A stretch of DNA of 64,000 bases, from assembly GCA_963691705.1 (NCBI GenBank), contig OY829540.1:1688001-1752000 (forward strand), read 5' to 3'. Below are positions 34,677-46,314 of this stretch, one piece after another. The notes beneath the pieces were generated by a model that saw only the letters and a program-made list of their open reading frames with translations, did no database searches and was not told where the DNA came from. Each line of letters opens with the position of its first letter. Position 1 is the stretch's first letter. This DNA is from Viola odorata. Taxonomy: Eukaryota > Streptophyta > Magnoliopsida > Malpighiales > Violaceae. Both the position numbers and the translations under genes were made by a program.

Positions 34677-36274
34677 ATGACGTGCTTGTCGAGAGCACGA
34701 TCAAATAATTAAAACTTATCACATGCAATAAAAAAGGATTGAAGACAGTGGCAAGAGGTTCGATCCACAGAGAATGGTGAAGACATACACAAGACAAGGC
34801 CAGATATAAAATGAAACAATAAAAGAAACAATTGGGGGCGGGGGGTTGGTTGGTTGGTTAATCTAGTTAACCAAGATAGAGATGGTTGCTAACAAGACAA
34901 TTAATAAAAATAGAAATCAAGGGCAAGACATGCAAACAGAAATCAAATAAAGAAATAAAGTCAAAAGAGAAGAGATTAAAGAAATAAAACCAGAAGAGAA
35001 GAGATCTTAGCAAAGGACATTCTCGACTTGCGTCGAGGGTAAGATAATCATCGGCGCAAAAATATTCTACTCTCATGCCATAGATATGCTATAGGGGTCA
35101 TGTTTCCACGTAGGCCCCCTACTCACCTTCTTAGGTAGAAGCCATCCCCAGTTTCCACATATGAGGTAGCCTTGACGTTTCGCCGTCCTCCCAGGCACGA
35201 ATGCGGGGAGGCACTATTCAAAACGCCCATGAAGTAGAGGCAAGACAGATCTAGGGCGTGACATCTCAGTGTGTCAAGCTCGTATCATATACCCTAAACG
35301 ACCATTTACCCCTAGACGAAAGACCTCTCGCGATGTCCCCACTAGGTGTCTACTCTAACTCAAGGATTGACGTCAGTTATAACCAAGAGAATGATAGTAA
35401 TCATCTAGGATTAGTCACTAGTTGGCCTGACTACTAATCTTGCCTTAGACGAATTAACAAGAAGCCGACAAACAATCGAATACAACAATAAGAATATATT
35501 AAACACATTTAGGCCTCTTAACTACCCATGCAACCCTCAAAATACCTCTGCTAAGAAGGGAGAATCTAGCTACTCAAACCACAAAACAAATAAATAAAAT
35601 AGGAAAAGAAAGATTGCATAAAAGAAGAACAAGAAGAAGAAAACTAATAAATGTTACCGGCCGGAGCAAAGCTCCGGTTAAGTTCAATGGCTACTGGAAA
35701 TAGAGGTCTCAGCCACCACCCAAAAGGGGAAGGAGAGAAAAGGAGGCGGCTGCCAAAAGAAGAGTGGAAAAATATTTACAAGATGTCTAAAACCCTAAAA
35801 ACTAGAGGTTTATATAGTGTCTAGCCCACAAGAGGACAAAATCCAGCTAAGGGACTACAAAAAGATAAATTCCAGCTAAGGGGAGAGAGTGACAACATAT
35901 GGAGTGTGCTGTAATATTCTGGAATCTTCTAGATGCGCTTGGAATCTTCTAGAAACGCAAGGAATCCCATGCGAATCTTCGGAGATTCCTTTCTTTGGCT
36001 TTCGATCTTGATTTGATGTGGATGCGTCACGGGTATGAGACTACTCACTGGTTTGGCTAGCGTCGAGGGCACGATGACGCTCCGATCTTCTACACCTTGA
36101 AGCTTGAAATCCCAAGAATTCCTTCAAAAATGCATCTTTTCGCTCTTTTTCTCCTGTTGGCGTTGATCTGCAATAAAGATGGAAATAAAGGTCAATTAGC
36201 AGAATCATGCCCCCGAAAAGGCTAAAATAGAGGATAAAATCACGCCTAAGAAACATGCTATCAAACATCCGGAC
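34677..36274 (-). repeat. LTR copy (left) of the pol-less element
   Basis: About 1.4 kb of this region matches 38856-40276 at high identity in the same orientation. It carries a minus-strand TATA box CACTATATAAACC at 35808-35819. Its first about 155 bases (34677-34835) are also repeated at 34100-34257. Confidence 0.8.
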
Positions 36275-38002
36275 ATTGCCCTAATGCTCGTCCTCGAGCA
36301 TTAACAAAATTGAAAACCACCTTATGTAGTGACATACATCCTCAACCTCTTAACACAAGAATAGACAAGTCATTCGACAAACTACACCTAACCAGAACAC
36401 ATCCAGCCCTAGAAAAGCACCTGCATCCGGCTAATATGATAACGACCCTATCAATCAGACTTTTCCAGACCAAGCCTATTCACCAGTAGTCCTCACCTGG
36501 ATATGTGTTTGCACTCACGCTCGCAACAAAATATGTGTTTAGGCTAATCACTCAAAAATGAAAATAATACAACACAAGGCAGAGTTTGCACGTCAATCCA
36601 AGTATGGTAGAACACATGCAAGGGCAATCTAGCGATCAGAGATAACTTTGCAAAAAGAAAAAATGGAAAAAGAAAAAGAGCAATAAGGGGTAGGGGAAGG
36701 TGTGAAGGAAAAGAAAAAAGGAAAGAAAATAAAACAGAAATAAAAGGAGAAAAGAGAAGGAAAAGAAAAATAAATCTGGAGGTGGAGGATTCCTTGGCTA
36801 GAAGGAAGGTGAATCGGTGAGCAACACTCGCTGGAGAGGGCATGAAAGCGAGGGCTAGACGATGGCTTTGGCGTTCTTTTGTGGAGGAGATCTTTGTCTG
36901 CGTTGAGGGCACAAAATGATTGCCTTTTTGTTGCTCTTGCTTTCTGTGCCTGCTGTGCTTTTATTCGAATTCAATTTGATTTTTTTTTTTTATGAAATAT
37001 CTAGCAAGCAGGCACAAATCTTTCTTCCTTTGCTCGCTCTTTGGATAGGAGCTGGAGTTGGCAATTCTTCACATTTCTTTGAGCGATTGACTTCGAGGGC
37101 TTGATACTTGATTCTACTTCCCCACACTTAAGCTTTGTTATGGTGAGGAGGTAATCTGACGTTGCTGTCCTGCCCAAGATACCTGATTTCTGCAGTTGCT
37201 CTATCGTGCCCTTGATCTTTGTATTTCTCCCCACACTTATCTTCTTCGATGTCTAGCCCTTGCCTTTCGAATGAAGAGTGTTACTCACCTGCCAAGGAAA
37301 GATCAAAGAAAAGGCTCAAGTGGTTAGAAGAGAGAATAAGGGTATCAAGGGCATGAAAAAGGAAAGAAAATGGAGAAAGAAGAAAGCAGAAAAATAAAAA
37401 GAATAGAAAGAAAAATTGCAAAGTCTCTTCGTCGTTTCGTTGCTTTCCCTTGTCTAATGGTGCCTATACCCAAGGATATTATGCAAACCTAGTCAGTGCC
37501 TAGTCAAGCATTAAATCACACATGAATAAAAAGGCATGAAGCTTATTGTGCTCACAGGGTACAAATTAAGACTACTGGGTGTCTAGGGCATGACTGGTCA
37601 TAAGGGCAAGCAGGTCAAGATGTGCATGGCAGGGCATAGATGCAATGAATGACAAGTTTCTTCCATGCATAAGAAGTCAAAAATGCATGTCCATTATGAG
37701 GGTTTTAAAACTAGGCAGTGGCAAAATTCCAAGCAAAGTCTAAAAATAAAATCCAAAAAATTTTTAAAAATCCGAAAAATATGCAATTATGCAACAAGCG
37801 AAAAATTAAACATGCAAACAAACACACAAATAAATCCCTCCCCACACTTAGGCAGCGCATCGTCCTCAATGCGAGAAGGGCACACACAGGAAAGTTCTGA
37901 AAAATAAAGAGTGAAGTAGAAATAAAAAGGGAAAGGAACGTGGGTTGCCTCCCACGAAGTGCCTCTGTTATCGTCGAGGGCACGACGTTGGCTATTCGAA
38001 CT

Positions 38003-38656
38003 TCAACCTATTCTACTAAATGCTTTCCATCCTCTTAGTTTGATGTGAATTATGACATGAAGTGGATGGTCTAGTAGCAAAACAACCTGCAGGCAACCAT
38101 AATATGATTCAAGTGTTAATTTGGGTTCCCGCAAAACAATGAGGAAAAAATTGTTATGAGTGAAAGGTGATTCAAGAAAAGGATCAATATAATAAAAAAG
38201 TTTAGAAATCTCCCTATCATATATAAATACTTTAGATCTCAAGTCCTCGATTATCTCTTCCTCAATCTCTCTTAACTCCTCCTTCTCAATCTTCCCCGGC
38301 TTGAATTCTGTGTCTAGGGTAAGACACTCTTCACAAGATTTTATGTGGTGAAAAGCCTCAAAAACCTCATTCCCTTGGCCCACCAAAGTGTCAGAACAGT
38401 TCTGGAGTTGACCTGGCAAATTTGGTTGAACAATGATTTCTGTCTCTAATTCTGCGTCTAAGGCAAGATGCTCGTCGTAAAAATCTGGCAGATTTGTGTC
38501 GCTCAATATTGTGTCTGTACTGGCCTTGAACTCCATGTTGGCTCCTGGCTCTAGAGGAAGACATCCTGGACCGTCCAATTTTAGCTCATTCGTGCGCATG
38601 AAAAGGTCCTCTAACCCATAAGACTCATTATCTTGGTCATGACGCTCAGATGGCAA
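38003..38656 (-). CDS. uncharacterised ORF in the pol-less element
   Basis: A 217-codon open frame on the minus strand, acidic (Glu/Asp-rich), with no domain I recognise. It lies between the right LTR and the purine tracts, where gag-pol would be in a complete element. It may be residual retrotransposon coding sequence. Function unknown. Confidence 0.35.
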   Translation of the reverse strand: MPSERHDQDNESYGLEDLFMRTNELKLDGPGCLPLEPGANMEFKASTDTILSDTNLPDFYDEHLALDAELETEIIVQPNLPGQLQNCSDTLVGQGNEVFEAFHHIKSCEECLTLDTEFKPGKIEKEELREIEEEIIEDLRSKVFIYDREISKLFYYIDPFLESPFTHNNFFLIVLREPKLTLESYYGCLQVVLLLDHPLHVIIHIKLRGWKAFSRIG

Positions 38657-38855
38657 CTCTCATAGAATGGCGGTTGATAAATTCTCTTCACTTAAATAGT
38701 CATCACTATCTAAGTGTTGCAAATGTTGTTCAATGGGGTGATAGGATGATTTGTGGTGTGACTGGGCAGAAGTGTTGGAGCTGCAATTCATCTATTTGTC
38801 TCTGTATTTCATATATTTGTCTCTGCATCTTAAGCTCCTACAAGACAATTACCAA

Positions 38856-40276
38856 GATAGAGATGGTTGCTAACAAGACAATTAATAAAAATAGAAATCA
38901 AGGGCACGACATGCAAACAGAAATCAAGGGCAAGACATGCAAACAAAAATCAAATAAAGAAATAAAGTCAAAAGAGAAGAGATTAAAGAAATAAAACCAG
39001 AAGAGAAGAGATCTTAGCAAAGGACATTCTCAGGTTGCGTTGAGGGCATGATAATCATCGGCGCAAAAATATTCTACTCTCATGTCATAGATATGGTATA
39101 GGGGCCATGTTTCCACGTAGGCCCTCTACTCACCTTCTTAGGTAGAAGCCACCCCCCGTTTCCATATATGAGGTGGCCATGACGTTTCGCCGTCCTCCTA
39201 GGCATGAATGCGGGGAGGCACTATTCAAAACGCCCATGAAGTGGAGGCAAGACAGATCTAGGGCGTGACATCTCAGTGTGTCAAACTCGTATCATATACC
39301 CTAAATGACCATTTACCCCTAGACGAAAGACCTCTCGCGATGTCCCCACTAGCTGTCTACTCTAACTCAAGGATTGATGTCAGTTATAACCAAGAGAATG
39401 ACACTAATCATCTAGGATTAGTCACTAGTTGGCCTGACTACTAATCTTGCCGTAGACGAATTAACAAGAAGCCGACAAACAATCGAATACAACAATAAGA
39501 ATATATTAAACACATTTAGGCCTCTTAACTACCCATGCAACCCTCAAAATACATCTGCTAAGAAGGGAGAATCTAGCTACTCATACCACAAAATAAATAA
39601 ATAAATAAAATAGGAAAAAAAAGATTGCATAAAAGAAGAACAAGAAGAAGAAAACTAATAAATGTTACTGGCCGGAGCGAAGCTCCGGTTAAGTTCAATG
39701 GTTGCTGGAAATAGAGGTCTCAACCACCACCCAAAAGGGGGAGGAGAGAAAAGGAGGTGGCTGCCAAAAGAAGAAAGTGGAAAAATATTTACAAGATGTC
39801 TAAAACCCTAAAAACTAGAGGTTTATATAGTGTCTAGCCCACAAGAGGACAAAATCCAGCTAAGGGACTACAAAAAGATAAATTCCAGCTAAGGGGAGAG
39901 AGTGACAGCACATGGAGCGTGCTGGAATATTCTGGAATCTTCTAGATGCGCATGAAATCTTCTAGAAATGTAAGGAATCCCGTGCGAATCTTCGGAGATT
40001 CCTTTCTTTGGCTTTTGATCTTGATCTGATGTGGATGCGTCACGGGCAGGAGACTGCTCACTGGTCTGGCTAGCGTCGAAGGCACGATGACTCTCCGATC
40101 TTATGGGCCTTGAAGCTTGAAATCCTAAGAATTCCTTCAAAAATGCATCTTTTCGCTCTTTTTCTCCATTTGGCGTTGATCTGCAATAAAGATGGAAATA
40201 AAGGTCAATTAGCAGAATCATGTCCCCGAAAAGGCTAAAATAGAGGATAAAATCACGCCCAAGAAACATGCTATCA
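38856..40276 (-). repeat. LTR copy (right) of the pol-less element, lacking its tail
   Basis: Direct copy of the left LTR from about 34868 onward. The about 190-base U5 tail and the primer site are missing; instead it joins internal gag-like sequence at about 38845-38855. Confidence 0.8.
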
Positions 40277-40281
40277 CTGCT

Positions 40282-40539
40282 CAAATGGTCGAGCAGTGGG
40301 CGCGCCAAGAGCAAACCAACCGAGCCATACTCGATGCGCTCGCGGCGCTCACACCTAAACCTACTCTCACACAAAATCCCCACCAAGAACCCCCACCCCA
40401 ACCATTACCCAAAGGACACACCAAACAACCTTTCACCTACTATCACCAAAGGACCCGACCTAAGAATCCGAATGATGTAGACTACTATGGGTTCAATCGT
40501 CGCACCGAAGATGAGGGAGAGAAAGCCGAAGGGAGCTGC
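40282..40539 (+). pseudogene. gag fragment of the Gypsy element
   Basis: About 86 codons between the two nested insertions, in frame with the 33980-34099 fragment once the insertion and one duplication copy are disregarded. Helical start (MVEQWARQEQTNRAILDAL), then Pro-rich. Confidence 0.6.
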
Positions 40540-41409
40540 TGATACGATCCTAGTTGCGTAGGATGCGTAACGAGTAATTCCCGATCTAGTACTAAGCTTA
40601 GATTTCGATGCGGAAGAATGATAACTCAATACGACTGTTTAACCCTGCTAATATCCGTGTATTAGCCAACCTAAACTTATCGAATGAGGTTCTTGAAATG
40701 ATCTCTAACCCTGCTAATATCCTGTATTAGCCAAACTAGAGCTACGATTCAATGGAGTGGATGTTCGGGTTTTACTTGCTATCCTAATCGAGTATCCGGA
40801 CTCAAAGAGGGACAAGGTTCGCGAAGAATAATTGAGAAAAATCTCTGTTTTTTTATTTATTTCAATATAACGTCCATAATAATGAAGAGGGTGACTCCCT
40901 TTAAATAGGAGAAAACCCTAAATCCTTACAATAGGAAACCTTCTCCTAATAGAACTTCTAATTAAGTAATTAAAATAAATCTAAACTAATTTAGCTAATT
41001 AATAAGGAAACTAATTAAATAAATCCATAACTAATAAAACATAGAAATCACCAAATCAGGAAAAACCATAATAAATCCATAATTCCCTTTTTGGTGCAAT
41101 CTGGAACTACCAGGACGTGATTATATCGAGTGTGTGGCATGATCACATCAGCTGGAGCTCGATGCTACTGGTCTTGACGTAATTACTCCGGGATAGGGCG
41201 TAATCACGTCCATTCTGCACAGGGAAATCTCGACGAGCATAACTTTTGATCCATCCGTCCGATTGATCTGAAACATGCCCCAAAGGGAAGCTAACATCTT
41301 GAAGTTTACATTAAGACTCTGTTCTCTCAAATCGGACTCCATTTGCTTGTTAATCTGCTTGTTACGAACATACAATGTGCCATGCATGATACATCTTGGG
41401 ATCGTATCA
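40540..41409 (-). repeat. 3' LTR of the gag-only element
   Basis: 870 bases, paired with 46315-47183. It contains a minus-strand TATA-like CTATTTAAAGG near 40895. Confidence 0.9.
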
Positions 41410-42377
41410 TTCCCTCCTTCGGAAAGATTCGTCCTCGAATCTTGATCAACATAATCTGTCCAAGAAATCCCAGCAATTCCACACTCAATGTACACTCTCC
41501 ATCTCTTGCGTTTTCTTGGTTGCCAAAGTGTATAATCCACAACACACACATTCTGTGACGCCTTGAATGAGTATTCTCTATGGCTCGCTTCATAAACCTG
41601 TTGTAGCCCTTCTTGGAACGGATTGGCCCAAGCGAGCTCCTCTACAAATGTGCATAAGGCTCCCTTGGATAAGACCCTTATAATTCTTGGTTCGGTCTCC
41701 ACATGAACCTTGCCGCTGTTCATAGTAAAAGCTTGCTGCTTGTGTTCCAATGAACCTTTTATTGCTCTATTTCCCTTCTCTCCCTCTTCAAAATGATTCG
41801 TCCTCGAATTGTGCACAAAGCAAGAGAAAAAAAACACAACCTCCATGGAAAATACATTGATACGAGCAATACTATATGGCACATATGCAATCTCGAATCT
41901 CATCAAAGGAATTCCAAAATCAACATTCATACGAATAGTATATGCTTCTGCAATAAGAAACGTACCATGGCATATTGACTGATCCACACACTCAACTACA
42001 GCAACCGTCGCACCATGACCAACCTTGGCAGATCTGTCGTCAAACCATCCATGAACTTGATCAAAGTATCGATCAATCCCATAGTCTTTCGGCTGAATGA
42101 TGCGCTCATCAATTGCTACCACCACATCTTGCGCACTAGCAATACAACTACTCAAAACGGTCAACTGAATCCCATTGGTGGTAGTCTTGGTCTCACCAAT
42201 CTGACCACTCACAACCACACCACTACTCTTCACAATGTTCTCACACTTAGGCGTCTTGGTCTCACCAATCTGAACACTCAACTCTTCTCTTTTTCTCTCA
42301 ATATCTCTAGTGATCTCATACTCGGCGTAAAACTTCACTGGTACTTTCAACTGTTCGAGAGAATCCTTAAGGGTATC
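41148..42377 (-). pseudogene. gag, C-terminal continuation
   Basis: The continuation of the gag-only frame after the inner insertion. It is open for about 410 codons and runs through the purine tract into the 3' LTR. No protease, RT or integrase motif is visible. Removing the inner element and one GTATC copy would leave the frame open across the junction, so the inner insertion is what broke it. Confidence 0.7.
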
Positions 42378-43343
42378 TGATGCGATCACGACCGAAACTC
42401 GGAAGAGAAATCCGGCCGAGATAACATTCAACCAAAGGAGGATCTAGCTCATGGGTTTGAGCACACAAACAACAATAAAAACAGTAGGAAATATGGATGA
42501 ACGGAGGGAGACACGCAACGGAAAGGATTAACTTACAAATTACCCGATTGAATGGCGGAGGGATTAGAGATGACGATTGAGACACGAGGAGGTAACAACG
42601 GGTTACACATGTGAAGGATTCTTGTTCTTTTTGATTGACTCAAGCCACGGCGATCCAAGACCAAGGCAAGCACCAATTTGATTTCCCAAAGAGAGATCGG
42701 GAGGAGTATTCTCACTCGACGGATCTCTCTCAAGGAGGGGTGAGCAATGGATGAATGAATAAAAGAAGGAGTAAGCTCAACTTAAACATTCATTCATCAT
42801 CCAAAACTAAGTTACAAAATGAGGAGAAAGTCCCTATTTATACTAGGTTACAATAAGCCTACACTATTACAAAAATGACCCTGAAAATGTGCTTGGAAAA
42901 CAAAATTCGGTCACCAAAACAGAAGCTAGCGTGATTCACGTTAAGGTCTAAACGTGATCACGTTAGCCAACTTTTCCTTACCGTGATCACGTTAATCCCT
43001 ATCGTGATCACGCCAAGAACCGCGCGCTAAAATGTCAACGAGCATAACTTTTGATCCACCCGTCCGATTGGCCTGAAACTTGTCCCAAATGAAAGCTAAC
43101 ATCTTGAAGTTTCCATCCAGCCTCTGATCTCTCAAATCGGACTCCATTTGCTTGTCCATATGCTTGTTGCGAACACGCGATGCGATTCTGACTTGTATAG
43201 GGCCTAGGCATGTTGAGGAAATGACACTTGATTCCCGACCTTGGACATGATTGACGCTCATCTGCAAGGCTCGGCGGTCCATAACCGGTCCTCTTGGCTT
43301 CATGCCAAATTGTTCCAACTCGAAGGGAGCCGTGATCGCATCA
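42378..43343 (-). repeat. LTR, flipped copy
   Basis: Begins TGATGCGATCACG and ends CGTGATCGCATCA, 13-bp inverted termini. It reads as an LTR only on the minus strand, with its TATA box at about 42835-42843. Confidence 0.9.
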
Positions 43344-44305
43344 ATTGGTAGCGGAGCTTCTGGGCTTTTGGGTTTGTAGATCTGTGTTTGTTTGTGTTGT
43401 TGCTGTTGATCTTCCGTTTGTGTGTTGTCGAGATGATTTTTTGTCCGAAAATCATCTTGTGTTTTCGTTTCCAAGAGTCGTTCCTCTTGTGCCTGATTTT
43501 CTGTCCGAAAATCAGTTTGTTGTGTCTGTTTCTTTTCTGTTTTGTACGAGTTGTATCACTCAGAACATTCTGAATTTTTGTATGCTTAAAATTCAGTCTG
43601 TGTGGAACAACTTTCGTTTTTGTGTCGACTGCAATCTCGGTGAAATTTATATACTTTTTGGCTTCCAAAGAAACGTGTGCAGATTTTTCCGAGAAAAACA
43701 GTTTCTGTGTTTGAGTCTGTTTCCAGCAATTTTCCCGTGGGAATAATCTTGTCCTTCCTTCGTGAAAGTTGTAGTTCTGTGTCTTAGGAGTCTTTCTGTC
43801 AATTTTCGTAATGTTTAGCCTTCGTTTGCTATTTTTGTTGAGTTTTTTTCGGAAGTCTGTCAAGAGCATCTTGGTGTTCTTGGTGTTCTTCATGTTCTTC
43901 TTGTGTTCTTCATGTGTTCATCTTGTTCTTGAGTCTTTTCTTTTGATCCATCTGAGTTTGGATGATCAAAAAGTTTTTGTTTCCCATTTGTTTATTCTTT
44001 CCTTAGGAATAAACAAATATAAATTGTGCACACAAGTCTTTGTTCTTATCCTTGCATTTAATGCAAGCAAGACTTTTTGACCTAATCCTTAGACTTGTTG
44101 ACGAAGTGCCACTTGTCCCCTCAATAAATGTGAGCGAATTATTTGTGAGCGCAACTTTTGCGAGAGTTTTAAACACCGAGTGTAAACACGTGAGCGAGTG
44201 TTTTTAACTAACGCAAATATCTATATATATATATATATCGTTTGTTATTTTACAGAAAATAAAAAGCAAGGATTCGAGGACGAATCCTTTCGAAGGGGAA
44301 GGAGT
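43344..44305 (+). other. interior of the inverted-LTR element
   Basis: About 960 non-coding bases, T-rich on the + strand, with a primer-binding-like site at 43346 and the purine tract at 44292-44305. A short (AT)n lies near 44224. Open frames here are short and show no domain. Confidence 0.8.
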
Positions 44306-45273
44306 TGATGTGATCACGGCTCCCTTCGAGTTGGAACAATTTGGCATGAAGCCAAGAGGACCGGTTATGGACCGCCGAGCCTTGCAGATGAGCGTCAATC
44401 ATGTCCAAGGTCGGGAATCAAGTGTCATTTCCTCAACATGCCTAGGCCCTATACAAGTCAGAATCGCATTGCGTGTTCGCAACAAGCATATGGACAAGCA
44501 AATGGAGTCCGATTTGAGAGATCAGAGGCTGGATGGAAACTTCAAGATGTTAGCTTTCATTTGGGACAAGTTTCAGGCCAATCGGACGGGTGGATCAAAA
44601 GTTATGCTCGTTGACATTTTAGCGCGCGGTTCTTGGCGTGATCACGATAGGGATTAACGTGATCACGGTAAGGAAAAGTTGGCTAACATGATCACGTTTA
44701 GACCTTAACGTGAATCACGCTAGCTTCTGTTTTGGTGACCGAATTTTGTTTTCCAAGCACATTTTCAGGGTCATTTTTGTAATAGTGTAGGCTTATTGTA
44801 ACCTAGTATAAATAGGGACTTTCTCCTCATTTTGTAACTTAGTTTTGGATGATGAATGAATGTTTAAGTTGAGCTTACTCCTTCTTTTATTCATTCATCC
44901 ATTGCTCACCCCTCCTTGAGAGAGATCCGTCGAGTGAGAATACTCCTCCCGATCTCTCTTTGGGAAATCAAATTGGTGCTTGCCTTGGTCTTGGATCGTC
45001 GTGGCTTGAGTCAATCAAAAAGAACAAGAATCCTTCACATGTGTAACCCGTTGTTACCTCCTCGTGTCTCAATCGTCATCTCTAATCCCTCCGCCATTCA
45101 ATCGGGTAATTTGTAAGTTAATCCTTTCCGTTGCGTGTCTCCCTCCGTTCATCCATATTTCCTACTGTTTTTATTGTTGTTTGTGTGCTCAAACCCATAT
45201 GAGCTAGATCCTCCTTTGGTTGAATGTTATCTCGGCCGGATTTCTCTTCCGAGTTTCGGCCGTGATCGCATCA
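44306..45273 (+). repeat. LTR, normally oriented copy
   Basis: 968 bases following the purine tract. It is the reverse complement of 42378-43343 at very high identity. Confidence 0.9.
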
Positions 45274-45278
45274 GTATC

Positions 45279-45983
45279 AATCTCGTCCGGAGTCACCTCA
45301 TCATTGTCCTCAATGATCACTCTATTGTTGGGACATTGGCTAGAAGTGTGTCCTCGACCTGTGCATATATGGCATAAAATATCTCGCGTTCGCACACGAG
45401 TTGAAGATGGAACATCTCTTGCCAAACATGTGTTGGGGTTGTCTCTCCGCTTGCGCTCGCCGCTGCATAGCCCTGGTGGTGGCCTATGCACACCATAACG
45501 TATTGACCCTTGTGCATCATAGTACTCATCATAATACCTCTGTTGTGATCCTTGCGCTTCATAGTGTTGCTCTTGCCAGTGGGCGGGTAGGAATCGTTGC
45601 CTCATGAATATCTTCATATCATTCCAAGTTGAGATTGGATCGATTCTAAGGCTTCGCATTTGATAATTCAAATCATTCCACCAATGAGTAGCGTCTCCAA
45701 AGAACCCAACCGATGCCATCTTTACTTTCTCCTCCTCCGAGTAGTTGTGATAAACAAAGATCGATTGAATCTTCCTTTCCCACGCTAGATATGTATCCGG
45801 GTTATTTGTTCCTCCAAAGGAAGGGATTTTCATCTTTGTTTTTCCTAGATTGGCATCATCTCTGTTCTCAAATCTAGGTCGCCTTTCACCCATTCTGTCT
45901 CGCCTCATATAGGCATCATCTTCATACCACTGCTTCTCACGCCACTCATGCCAACGCGCCTGATACTCTCGACTTCTCAACAT
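45279..45983 (-). pseudogene. gag, N-terminal part with zinc knuckle
   Basis: Gag of the gag-only element: 235 codons before the nested insertion. The Gypsy retrotransposon-gag region is recognisable (PSFGGTNNPDTYLAWERKI, then THWWNDL and FMRQRFLP). A complete CCHC knuckle CHICTGRGHTSSQC follows. The frame is cut by the GTATC target site of the inner element and continues in phase at 42377 on the far side. Confidence 0.85.
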
Positions 45984-46314
45984 GACTCTTAATAAAAATA
46001 AAAATAAACAAAGACACTTTCGGGGACTATTTTTTTATGACTCTTTTGACACTTTTTGGGGACTGATTTCTGTGACCCTATTTGACACTTCGGGGACTGA
46101 TTTTTTTGTGACTCTTTTTTCGTAAATAAAAGACTCAAACAAACCGCACTTCCGATTTGTTTTTACAAAGACACAAAACTAGATCTAGAAAATTATTTTC
46201 TAAATCGACTCGACTCCAAACGGAAATAACAAGACACAAAATGAAAAGATAACTTGAAAAGTAAAGATAGAGGGATAGATACCAACCATAGAACGCCTTT
46301 GCTCGGCTACCAAC

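Larger units (their letters stand above)
34100..40276 (-). mobile_element. pol-less LTR element with irregular LTR arrangement
   Basis: A perfect CTGCT duplication flanks it (34095-34099 and 40277-40281), and the outer ends are TGATCACG and GCTATCA. On the minus strand there is a 5' LTR copy missing its tail (40276-38856), an interior with one open frame and GAAGTGTGGGGAGG-type purine tracts, then a fuller LTR (36274-34677). After that come a primer site and gag start (34676-34258) and a second copy of the LTR tail (34257-34100). No RT or integrase was seen. The motif GTGGGAGGCAACCCAC near 37950 is common at the 3' end of some Gypsy elements. Classified as a LARD-like non-autonomous derivative. 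Confidence 0.8.
42378..45273 (+). mobile_element. LTR element with LTRs in inverted orientation
   Basis: Two LTR copies of 966-968 bp (42378-43343 and 44306-45273) are reverse complements of each other rather than direct repeats. The 5-bp duplication GTATC is perfect on the outside (42373-42377 and 45274-45278). The interior (43344-44305) starts with a primer-like TGGTAGCGGAGC and ends with a purine tract GAAGGGGAAGGAG, both in + orientation. The right LTR, with TATAAATAG at 44807-44815, is correctly oriented; the left one is flipped. No gag or pol, so non-autonomous. Confidence 0.9.

Noticed and set aside
44310..44657. 115-codon frame in the LTR of the inverted-LTR element
   Set aside because: It lies wholly within LTR sequence and is repeated in the other LTR and partly in another family. 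Kept as a shared-module observation, not as a gene.
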